Of a stretch of 12,115 nt of DNA, positions 5,398 through 11,306 are shown in pieces. Source of the DNA: CAKVOD01 sp050872805 (lineage in GTDB: Bacteria; Bacillota; Clostridia; Christensenellales; UBA1242); assembly GCA_050872805.1 (NCBI GenBank), contig JBNMHN010000032.1, positions 1 through 12,115 of the forward strand, in the 5' to 3' direction. The notes below the pieces were generated by a model. It saw only the letters and a list, made by a program, of their open reading frames with translations, was not told where the DNA came from and did no database searches. Numbering within the stretch: the first letter of the stretch is position 1; every line of letters begins with the position of its first letter. The position numbers and the translations under genes were made by a program.

Positions 5398-7141
5398 CAA
5401 TGCTATGCCTTTTGTAAAATCAATGGGCAAGTTTATTAAATTTTTGAAACCTTACTATGTATTATTGATTACCGCAATCATTTTCGCAGCCGTTGGCACT
5501 GCGTTCAATATCATAGCACCTGACAAAATCGGCGAAATCACAAACATTATTCAACGCGCAGTTGCAACAGGGACGGCGGTAGACCTCGATAAAATTCACG
5601 ACATCGGCATATTACTTATATGCTTGTTTATTGCGGGGGCAATTCTTTCGTACTTTCAAGGGTTTATTGTTACGGAAGTTGTGCAGCGCTCTAGCAAAAA
5701 AATGCGTACACAAATTTATGCTAAAATCAATAAATTGCCGCTTAGGTATTACGACTCTCGCCCATTTGGCGATACGTTGAGTAGAGTTACTAACGATGTT
5801 GACACAATCGGCGTAACTTTCAATCAATCGTTTGTTCAGTTGATGTCTGGCATAACGCTTTTGATTGGCTCAGTTGTTATGATGTTTGTCACTTGTTGGC
5901 AACTAGCCATTGTCGCGTTGGTGGTTGTTCCGCTCGGCACAATGCTTATCGGTTTGATTATGAAGTTTTCTCAAAAACATTTCATTAGCCAACAAAAAGA
6001 ACTTGGGCAACTCAATGGCATAGTCGAAGAAACATATTCAGGGCAAAACATTGTTGCAACATTCAACGCGCAAAAGAAAATGAAAAGCGGATTTGATGAG
6101 GTCAACAACAAACTTTGCAAATCGCAATACAAGTCGCAGTTTGTTTCGGGTATTATGATGCCGCTAATGGAATTTGTCGGCAACATTGGGTATGTCGCGG
6201 TTTGTATCGTCGGTGGACTTTTGTTCTTGGACGGGAAAATTGAAATCGGGGCAATTGTAAGTTTCATTATTTATATTAAGATATTCACGCAGCCACTAGC
6301 AACAATCGCGCAAGCAGTTTCTGCTATGCAATCTACCGCCGCAGCAAGTGGTAGAGTCTTTGAGTTCTTGGAAGAAGAAGAAATGCCTGAGGAGCGTCCA
6401 AAACTTGTGCTTGAAAATGTCAAAGGTAACATTGACTTTGAAGATGTGCACTTTGGTTACAACGACGACAAGTTGGTTCTTGACGGGTTCACCGCACACA
6501 TAAAAGCGGGGCAAAAGGTCGCGCTCGTTGCACCAACAGGAGCGGGTAAAACGACACTTGTCAATTTGTTGATGAAGTTTTACGAAACAAATAGCGGTGA
6601 TATCAAAATTGACGGTGTATCAATCAAAGATTTGTCGCGCGAGAACGTTCACAAACTGTTTGGAATGGTTTTGCAAGACACGTGGCAGTTTGAGGGAACA
6701 ATTTACGACAATATTGTGTTCAACACAAAAAATGCGACGCACGAAGATGTTGAGAATGCGTGCAAGCGCGTCGGGCTTGACCACTTCATTAGAACTTTGC
6801 CACAAGGCTATAACACTTACCTTGATGACACCGTTTCGCTCTCAGCAGGGCAAAAGCAGTTGCTGACAATCGCGCGTGCAAAGGTTCACAACGCGCCAAT
6901 GCTCATTTTGGATGAAGCGACAAGTAGCGTCGATACGCGCACAGAGCAAATTATCGCGCGCGCTATGGACGAACTTGCTAAAGACAAAACAAGTATTGTC
7001 ATCGCACATAGGCTTTCGACAATCAAAAACTCAGACCAAATTTTGGTCATTGCCGACGGCAAAGTGCTTGAATCTGGCACGCACGAACAACTTATGACGC
7101 AAAACGGCAAGTATGCCGAACTTTACAACTCACAATTTTAG
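5372..7141 (+). CDS. ABC exporter half-transporter, catalytic subunit (BmrD/TM288-like)
   Basis: The 589-residue partner of the upstream subunit overlaps it by 26 bases and has its own strong AAGGAGG (5359-5365) 6 bases before the ATG. Six membrane helices occupy about residues 30-310 and the ATPase domain about 345-585. Walker A is APTGAGKTT (387-395), in which the usual first glycine is alanine. Walker B LILDEAT (511-517) has the catalytic glutamate E515, and the switch histidine H546 is present (IAHRLST). The signature is LSAGQ (490-494) instead of LSGGQ. Walker A, E515 and H546 here plus LSGGQ from the first subunit make the one hydrolytic site, and LSAGQ with D495/Q526 of the partner makes the degenerate one. 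The pair therefore forms an obligate heterodimer in the cytoplasmic membrane. The substrate cannot be read from sequence. Confidence 0.93.
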   Translation: MKQAKTKNNNAMPFVKSMGKFIKFLKPYYVLLITAIIFAAVGTAFNIIAPDKIGEITNIIQRAVATGTAVDLDKIHDIGILLICLFIAGAILSYFQGFIVTEVVQRSSKKMRTQIYAKINKLPLRYYDSRPFGDTLSRVTNDVDTIGVTFNQSFVQLMSGITLLIGSVVMMFVTCWQLAIVALVVVPLGTMLIGLIMKFSQKHFISQQKELGQLNGIVEETYSGQNIVATFNAQKKMKSGFDEVNNKLCKSQYKSQFVSGIMMPLMEFVGNIGYVAVCIVGGLLFLDGKIEIGAIVSFIIYIKIFTQPLATIAQAVSAMQSTAAASGRVFEFLEEEEMPEERPKLVLENVKGNIDFEDVHFGYNDDKLVLDGFTAHIKAGQKVALVAPTGAGKTTLVNLLMKFYETNSGDIKIDGVSIKDLSRENVHKLFGMVLQDTWQFEGTIYDNIVFNTKNATHEDVENACKRVGLDHFIRTLPQGYNTYLDDTVSLSAGQKQLLTIARAKVHNAPMLILDEATSSVDTRTEQIIARAMDELAKDKTSIVIAHRLSTIKNSDQILVIADGKVLESGTHEQLMTQNGKYAELYNSQF

Positions 7142-7171
7142 TAGTTTAGTTATATAAATTAAACATTTTAT

Positions 7172-7207
7172 AATAGGAAGAACGCTCTAGTTTTTCCTAT
7201 TTTTTTG
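7172..7207 (+). terminator. intrinsic terminator of the ABC exporter operon
   Basis: AATAGGAAGAAC (7172-7183) pairs with GTTTTTCCTATT (7190-7201), a 12 bp stem with one G-U pair and a 6-base loop. It is followed by TTTTTG, 30 bases after the stop of the second subunit. Confidence 0.88.
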
Positions 7208-7215
7208 TATACAAA

Positions 7216-7260
7216 TCAAAGTAAATTCCACCTCAAATTCCACTATGGAATTTACTTTGA
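7216..7260. repeat. 45 bp palindromic intergenic repeat, copy 1
   Basis: TCAAAGTAAATTCCA (7216-7230) and TGGAATTTACTTTGA (7246-7260) are perfect 15 bp inverted arms around a 15-base centre. The reverse complement matches a second 45 bp element at 9403-9447 at 40 of 45 positions, including the centre, so the two are copies of one family in opposite orientation. It is not followed by a U run and lies after the exporter terminator, so it is not simply another terminator. Confidence 0.8.
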
Positions 7261-7313
7261 GAATTAACAAGAAAAAATATTTTTATATCGACGAAGTTTT
7301 TTTTATAAAGTTC

Positions 7314-7342
7314 TTGTTTTTTTTAAACGATTGTGGTATAAT
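7314..7342 (+). promoter_or_regulatory. promoter of typA with extended -10
   Basis: TTGTTT (7314-7319) and TATAAT (7337-7342) are 17 bases apart. The -10 is preceded by TGG (7334-7336), which gives the extended TGnTATAAT form. Predicted transcription start is near 7349, about 60 bases before the typA ATG. Confidence 0.7.
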
Positions 7343-7363
7343 AATGTAAATTTATTAGATATA

Positions 7364-7388
7364 GCGCAATGGTTTGCGCATATTTTTT
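7364..7388 (+). promoter_or_regulatory. compact hairpin plus U run in the typA leader
   Basis: GCGCAA (7364-7369) pairs with TTGCGC (7374-7379) around a TGGT tetraloop. ATATTTTTTTT follows immediately, then the AGGAG ribosome binding site at 7397-7401. This has the shape of a small intrinsic terminator inside the 5' leader and could attenuate typA or protect the mRNA. Confidence 0.4.
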
Positions 7389-7408
7389 TTGAATTTAGGA
7401 GTAGAATT

Positions 7409-9244
7409 ATGCAATTTTCAAAGGAAAAAATTAGAAATGTTGCGATTATTGCCCACGTCGACCACGGCAAGACATCGCTTGTAAATGAAATGCTTAAACA
7501 AGGTGGCGTTTTCCGCCAAAATCAAGAAGTTGCCGATAGGGTTATGGACAGCAACGCGCTTGAACGTGAACGCGGTATTACCATTTTGGCAAAGAACGCG
7601 TCCGCTCATTATAAAGATTATAAAATCAACATTATCGACACCCCGGGACACGCTGACTTCGGTGGTGAGGTGGAACGCGTACTCAAAATGACCGATGGCG
7701 TCTTGCTTGTTGTCGACGCATTTGAAGGCACAATGCCGCAAACGCGCTTTGTCCTTGAAAAGGCGCTTGCACTCAACTTGCGCGTTATCATCGTTGTCAA
7801 CAAAATTGATAGACCAGACGCGCGTATTTCGGAAGTTGTGGACGAAGTGCTGGAACTCTTGATTGACCTCAATGCTACAAACGACCAACTTAACAGCCCA
7901 ATTGTCTATGCGTCAGCAAGACTCGGTATCGCTAGTCTTGACCCCGACCAACAAGGAACAGACTTGCGTCCATTGTTTGAAACAATTATCGAACACATTT
8001 TGCCACCAAAGGGTGACGAAAATGCGCCATTCCAAATGCTTGTTTCTAGCACGGAACACAACGACTTTCTCGGCAAACTTGCAGTTGGTAAAATTGAAAA
8101 TGGTAAGGTCAAAGTTGGTGAAATGGTCGCAGTTGATAATTTCTTCTCACCTGATAAGGTTAGAAAATCAAGAGTGCAACAAATGTTCACGTATGACGGG
8201 CTAAAGAGAATTGAAGCACAAGAAGCGTCCTGCGGGGACATTGTTTGTATCGCAGGTGTCGATGATGTTATGATCGGGGATACACTTTGTGACCCTGAAA
8301 ATCCAAGCGCGCTTGAATTTGTTAAAATTAGTGAACCTAGCGTCGAAATGACATTTATGGTAAACGATAGCCCATTTGCAGGTAAAGAGGGCAAGTTTGT
8401 TACTAGCCGCCACTTGCGCGAAAGACTTTACCGTGAAACAATCAAAGACCTTTCATTGCGTGTCAGTGACACCGACACAACCGAAGCATTTTTGGTTTGC
8501 GGTAGAGGTGAAATGCACCTTTCAATCTTGATTGAAAATATGCGCCGCGAAGGTTATGAGTTCCAAGTTTCAATGCCAAAAGTTTTGTATAGAACAGATG
8601 CCGACGGCAAAAAACTTGAACCTATTGATAGGCTTGTCGTAGACGTGCCTGAAGATTCAGTCGGTGCAGTTATGGAAAAAATGGGACGCAGAAAGGGTGA
8701 ACTTGTTTCAATGCACCCACAAGGCAGCCGTATGAGAGCGGAATTTCTTGTCCCAGCGCGCGGACTGTTCGGATATAAGTCGGAGTTCTTGACCGATACC
8801 CGCGGCGAAGGTGTAATGAGTTCAGTATTTGATTCATATCAACCATATCGTGGCGAAATTGAACGCCGCAACTTTGGTGCGCTCGTCGCATTTGAGGACG
8901 GCGAATGCATCACATACGGGCTTGCAAACGCGCAAGAACGTGGCGACTTGTTTGTTTCACCTGGTACTAAAGTATATGCTGGTATGGTAGTTGGACAAAA
9001 CCCTAAGGGCGAGGACTTGGTTGTCAATGTTTGTAAACGCAAAGCAATGAGCAATATGCGCTCAACTTCTAGTGACGAAGCGCTTCGCTTGACACCGCCA
9101 ATTAATATGAGCCTTGAGCAATCTTTGGAGTTCTTGAACGACGACGAATTGCTTGAAGTAACACCTGAGTCAATCCGTATCCGCAAAAAGGAACTTGACC
9201 ACGGCAAGCGTAAATCTGCCGCATACAGGAATGCAAACAATTAG
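7409..9244 (+). CDS. typA: translational GTPase TypA/BipA
   Basis: This 611-residue ribosome-binding GTPase of the elongation-factor family is involved in 50S subunit assembly and in stress and cold adaptation. GTPase motifs are G1 AHVDHGKTS (15-23), G2 with RERGITI (53-59), G3 DTPGH (77-81), G4 NKID (131-134) and G5 SARLG (169-173). Domain II, the EF-G-like domains (around GRGEMHLSIL) and the BipA-specific C-terminal domain follow. Length is normal for the family. The ATG at 7409 is preferred because AGGAG lies 7 bases upstream; the frame runs open for 26 more codons, but those overlap the promoter and the leader hairpin. It is transcribed alone, from the promoter at 7314-7342 to the hairpin at 9326-9350. 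Downstream is an accessory surface-protein gene, not a usual typA neighbour. Confidence 0.97.
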   Translation: MQFSKEKIRNVAIIAHVDHGKTSLVNEMLKQGGVFRQNQEVADRVMDSNALERERGITILAKNASAHYKDYKINIIDTPGHADFGGEVERVLKMTDGVLLVVDAFEGTMPQTRFVLEKALALNLRVIIVVNKIDRPDARISEVVDEVLELLIDLNATNDQLNSPIVYASARLGIASLDPDQQGTDLRPLFETIIEHILPPKGDENAPFQMLVSSTEHNDFLGKLAVGKIENGKVKVGEMVAVDNFFSPDKVRKSRVQQMFTYDGLKRIEAQEASCGDIVCIAGVDDVMIGDTLCDPENPSALEFVKISEPSVEMTFMVNDSPFAGKEGKFVTSRHLRERLYRETIKDLSLRVSDTDTTEAFLVCGRGEMHLSILIENMRREGYEFQVSMPKVLYRTDADGKKLEPIDRLVVDVPEDSVGAVMEKMGRRKGELVSMHPQGSRMRAEFLVPARGLFGYKSEFLTDTRGEGVMSSVFDSYQPYRGEIERRNFGALVAFEDGECITYGLANAQERGDLFVSPGTKVYAGMVVGQNPKGEDLVVNVCKRKAMSNMRSTSSDEALRLTPPINMSLEQSLEFLNDDELLEVTPESIRIRKKELDHGKRKSAAYRNANN

Positions 9245-9320
9245 TTTTGAATTAGGATAAAAACAAAGCAATGTTTGCCTAAAAATTCTATAGAGTTTGT
9301 GTATCTTGTATTATAGATAA

Positions 9321-9393
9321 AAAATATCAAATGACGTCAAATCATTTGATTTTTTTGTTTTTTTTAAACCATTTTTGCTGAGTCAAATGTGCG
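9321..9393 (+). repeat. terminator-containing direct repeat, copy A
   Basis: The element begins with a hairpin (ATCAAATGA at 9326-9334 with TCATTTGAT at 9342-9350, loop CGTCAAA) followed by T runs, so it can terminate typA transcription. The match to copy B (10870-10943) continues past the hairpin through AAACCATTTTTGCTGAGTC and on to GTGCG at 9389-9393. Only about four differences are counted over some 74 positions. Conservation beyond the hairpin shows that it is a dispersed repeat, not just a similar terminator. Confidence 0.85.
9326..9356 (+). terminator. intrinsic terminator of typA
   Basis: A 9 bp AT-rich stem (9326-9334 with 9342-9350) and a 7-base loop are followed by TTTTTTG. The stem is AT-rich and thus weaker than the other terminators here. 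It is embedded in repeat copy A. Confidence 0.65.
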
Positions 9394-9402
9394 CGTTAAA
9401 AC

Positions 9403-9447
9403 TCAAAGTAAATTCCATAGTGAAATTTGATTTGAAATTTGCTTTGA
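9403..9447. repeat. 45 bp palindromic intergenic repeat, copy 2
   Basis: Its length matches the element at 7216-7260, and it agrees with that element's reverse complement at 40 of 45 positions. The arms (starting TCAAAGTAAATTCCA and ending GCTTTGA) remain pairable with one mismatch and one G-U pair. Both copies are followed on the plus strand by GAATTAA. Confidence 0.8.
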
Positions 9448-9501
9448 GAATTAAAAAGAATTAACAAATTTTAAAAATTCTCAAAAAACGCCTAAAAACA
9501 T

Positions 9502-9530
9502 TTGATAATTTCCTATAATTGTGGTAAACT
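9502..9530 (+). promoter_or_regulatory. promoter of the BspA-like gene
   Basis: TTGATA (9502-9507) and TAAACT (9525-9530) are 17 bases apart, with an extended TGG before the -10 (9522-9524). The sequence around the -10 (TTGTGGTA) is shared with the typA promoter. It starts transcription near 9537, which rules out translation starts at 9502 or 9535. Confidence 0.6.
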
Positions 9531-9564
9531 AAAAATGAAAAATTTATCAAGTGAGGATTACAAA

Positions 9565-10755
9565 ATGATTAAGCACTTAACTAAACGGGGGGGGGGGGCG
9601 TCTCAGAAAGGTAAGGTAAACCCCGAAAATAATGGCAAAAAAGTCGTTGCAAAAAAGGTACGAAAACTAAATTATAAGAACGGAATAGCAAGCAAAAAGG
9701 GGTTCAATAAACTGCCTGTTTTTGTCTTGTTCTTTTTTGCGATGCTGCTATATGCGTCAATATTATTCTTTGTTGTGCCACCTCAAAACATTCAAACAAC
9801 CCCTCAAGATAAAATCGCCGTGTCTGCTTTAGCATCCTCAGGCTCTTGTGGAACAAACGTAAACTGGTCATTTGATTCAACCACTGGCACGCTTATAATT
9901 TCAGGAACTGGAGCAATGACAGATTATGCTTCTTCTTCTTCTTCACCCTTTTATGAAAATAGTGAAATTAAGAGTATAACTATACAAAGTGGTGTAACAA
10001 GCATCGGACGTTATGCATTTTCTGGTTGTAGTGGCTTAACGAGCGTTACAATAGTCACAGGTGTAACAAGTATCGGCAGTTATGCATTTAAAGATTGTAG
10101 CGGTTTGACGAGCATTATAATCCCCGAAAGTGCAACAAACATCGGCGAATATTTATTTTATGGTTGTAGCAGTTTGACGAGTGTTGCAATTCCCGCAAGT
10201 GTTACGAGCATCGGCGATTCTGCGTTTGAAGGTTGTAGTAATTTGACAATCATTGGGCCGGACAACACTACAAATTCGCCATATACTTATGCGAAAAGTC
10301 ATAAAATAAATTACGTAACGGTGTGGGTAAAGAAAGATTCAAGTACGCACACGCGCACATTTTATGACTTTAGAACTAATAGCAGTGCTACTGGAGTAGT
10401 TCAAACAGGAAATCATAATTTTGTTGACGGCATATGTAGTGAATGTGACGCTATAAGTGAATTTTTGATTACGATAAATGTCACAACAAAAGTGCCACGA
10501 GACTTTGTAATTTATATTTTAGATAGTAGCTACCAGCCAACAAGGCAATTTGTTGTGACAAACGGCGACGAAATCAACTTTATAATCGTCGGGTCGTCTG
10601 CATTTACGATACAGGTATATGAAACATTGTATATGAGTGCAACTATTGGGGGGACTAAAACATTAAAGCGGACTTATACAAATTTAACTAAAGACACAAC
10701 AATTTCAGTTGACATTAGCGGTGTAATGAATGTCAACAACTGGGTTATGATATAA
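9565..10755 (+). CDS. membrane-anchored BspA-like leucine-rich-repeat surface protein with poly-G tract
   Basis: The 396-residue protein has a long, very basic N-terminus (1-49) and one hydrophobic helix (about 50-72) that can act as a signal anchor, exposing the rest outside the cell. Residues about 92-130 carry the GTLIISGTGAMTDY stretch typical of BspA-like proteins. Four 23-residue LRR_5/TpLRR units follow (143-234; consensus SVTSIGxYAFxGCSxLTSVTIP). After them come an HNFVDGICSEC mini-motif (His plus two Cys) and an unrecognised, probably beta-sandwich, C-terminal domain. There is no LPxTG sorting signal. BspA-like proteins commonly act in adhesion to host or other cells; the ligand is unknown. 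The ATG at 9565 follows GTGAGGA and the promoter. Codons 8-12 contain a run of 12 G residues, a likely phase-variation switch. Terminator-bearing repeats lie on both sides. Confidence 0.88.
   Translation: MIKHLTKRGGGASQKGKVNPENNGKKVVAKKVRKLNYKNGIASKKGFNKLPVFVLFFFAMLLYASILFFVVPPQNIQTTPQDKIAVSALASSGSCGTNVNWSFDSTTGTLIISGTGAMTDYASSSSSPFYENSEIKSITIQSGVTSIGRYAFSGCSGLTSVTIVTGVTSIGSYAFKDCSGLTSIIIPESATNIGEYLFYGCSSLTSVAIPASVTSIGDSAFEGCSNLTIIGPDNTTNSPYTYAKSHKINYVTVWVKKDSSTHTRTFYDFRTNSSATGVVQTGNHNFVDGICSECDAISEFLITINVTTKVPRDFVIYILDSSYQPTRQFVVTNGDEINFIIVGSSAFTIQVYETLYMSATIGGTKTLKRTYTNLTKDTTISVDISGVMNVNNWVMI
9587..9598. repeat. poly-G tract of 12 bases inside the coding region
   Basis: Twelve consecutive G residues encode the end of Arg8, Gly9-11 and the start of Ala12. 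In the present length the frame is open. With 11 or 13 G residues the frame meets TAA at 9617-9619 or 9612-9614 respectively, giving a peptide of under 20 residues. Confidence 0.9.
9991..10266 (+). repeat. four 69 bp leucine-rich-repeat units
   Basis: Units begin at 9991, 10060, 10129 and 10198 and encode 23 residues each. The DNA of units 1 and 2 is most alike, and units 3 and 4 have diverged. They are coding repeats of the BspA-like protein. Confidence 0.85.
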
Positions 10756-10785
10756 CAGTTGTCGATAAATTTGCAATATATAAAT

Positions 10786-10834
10786 AGACGTAATGTTTTC
10801 TCATAGTATGGGATGACATTATGTCTTTTTTTTT
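10786..10834 (+). terminator. strong intrinsic terminator of the BspA-like gene
   Basis: AGACGTAATGT (10786-10796) pairs with ACATTATGTCT (10816-10826) through one G-U pair. An inner stem TCTCAT/ATGGGA extends it, and a run of T residues follows. It lies 31 bases after the stop codon. Confidence 0.88.
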
Positions 10835-10869
10835 GTAATTTTTCTCACCCCAACATTGATGATGTAAAC

Positions 10870-10943
10870 AAAATATCAAATGACATCAAATCATTTGATA
10901 TTTTTTTGATTTTTTAAACCATTTTTGCTGAGTCAAATGTGCG
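10870..10943 (+). repeat. terminator-containing direct repeat, copy B
   Basis: A 13 bp perfect stem, AAATATCAAATGA (10871-10883) with TCATTTGATATTT (10891-10903), loop CATCAAA, is followed by TTTTG. The conserved tail matches copy A (9321-9393) to GTGCG. It would act as a second terminator behind the one at 10786-10834. The stem here is longer than in copy A because copy A has lost one base after TTTGAT. Confidence 0.85.
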
Positions 10944-10966
10944 TTTGCATAATTCATTTGAAAACC

Positions 10967-10995
10967 TTGTATTTTTTTTGAAAATATGCTAAAAT
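10967..10995 (+). promoter_or_regulatory. promoter upstream of the small membrane gene and dnaB
   Basis: TTGTAT (10967-10972) and TAAAAT (10990-10995) are 17 bases apart, with an extended TGC before the -10. It probably drives both the 88-residue protein and dnaB, because no terminator separates them. Confidence 0.6.
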
Positions 10996-11020
10996 ATATC
11001 CACTATAAGTGTGAGGCGCT

Positions 11021-11287
11021 ATGAAAAGAGAAAAAAGACTGTACAACAAAAATAATGCAAAACGCGAGATGCTTAAAATGGTTCTCATTTTGCTCGTATT
11101 TGTTCCTGTTCTCATTTTGCTCAATTTTACGTTGCTGAAAGACTTGAGCAGTGGTTGGCGAATAACAATTGATGTGTTATTGTGCCTCGGTTTTGTGTTT
11201 GTTGGCAAGGCTATCGCAGCGCGCATTGCTCAAAGCCGTGAGGAAAAGAAAAACAATAATAACAACATAAAACAAAAGAAAGACTAG
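11021..11287 (+). CDS. small two-helix membrane protein, function unknown
   Basis: This 88-residue protein of unrecognised family has a basic N-terminus (MKREKRLYNKNNAKR), a first helix of about residues 19-37 (MLKMVLILLVFVPVLILL region), a second at about 48-66, and a basic, asparagine-rich C-terminal tail (about 71-88). Charges on both ends predict both termini in the cytoplasm. The ATG at 11021 follows GTGAGG by 7 bases. It ends 19 bases before dnaB, with no terminator, so it is probably co-transcribed with the replicative helicase. A functional link to replication cannot be concluded from position alone. Confidence 0.75.
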   Translation: MKREKRLYNKNNAKREMLKMVLILLVFVPVLILLNFTLLKDLSSGWRITIDVLLCLGFVFVGKAIAARIAQSREEKKNNNNNIKQKKD

Positions 11288-11306
11288 ACTAATAGGAGAA
11301 AGTGTT

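Larger units (their letters stand above)
9245..9564. other. 320-base intergenic region carrying terminator, two repeat families and a promoter
   Basis: No gene is supported between typA and the BspA-like gene. In order, the region holds about 75 bases with nothing recognisable, a hairpin repeat that serves as terminator (9321-9393), the palindromic repeat copy 2 (9403-9447), an AT-rich spacer, and the promoter of the surface gene (9502-9530). Confidence 0.7.

Noticed and set aside
7266..7318. Inverted AACAAGAA / TTCTTGTT pair upstream of typA as a terminator
   Set aside because: The 37-base loop is too long, and the second arm overlaps the typA -35 region, so it is probably chance in AT-rich DNA.
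7331..7408. 26-codon N-terminal extension of TypA
   Set aside because: It covers the -10 box, transcription start and leader hairpin, and the typA family normally starts at the MQFSKEK-like position, which here follows AGGAG.
9502..9564. Earlier starts (9502 or 9535) for the BspA-like gene
   Set aside because: 9502 lies on the -35 box, and 9535 lies at or before the predicted transcription start without a ribosome binding site; 9565 follows GTGAGGA.
9991..10266. Regular repeats with similar spacing, considered as a CRISPR array
   Set aside because: The 69 bp period is fully coding with a leucine-rich-repeat consensus and has no constant repeat and variable spacer pattern.
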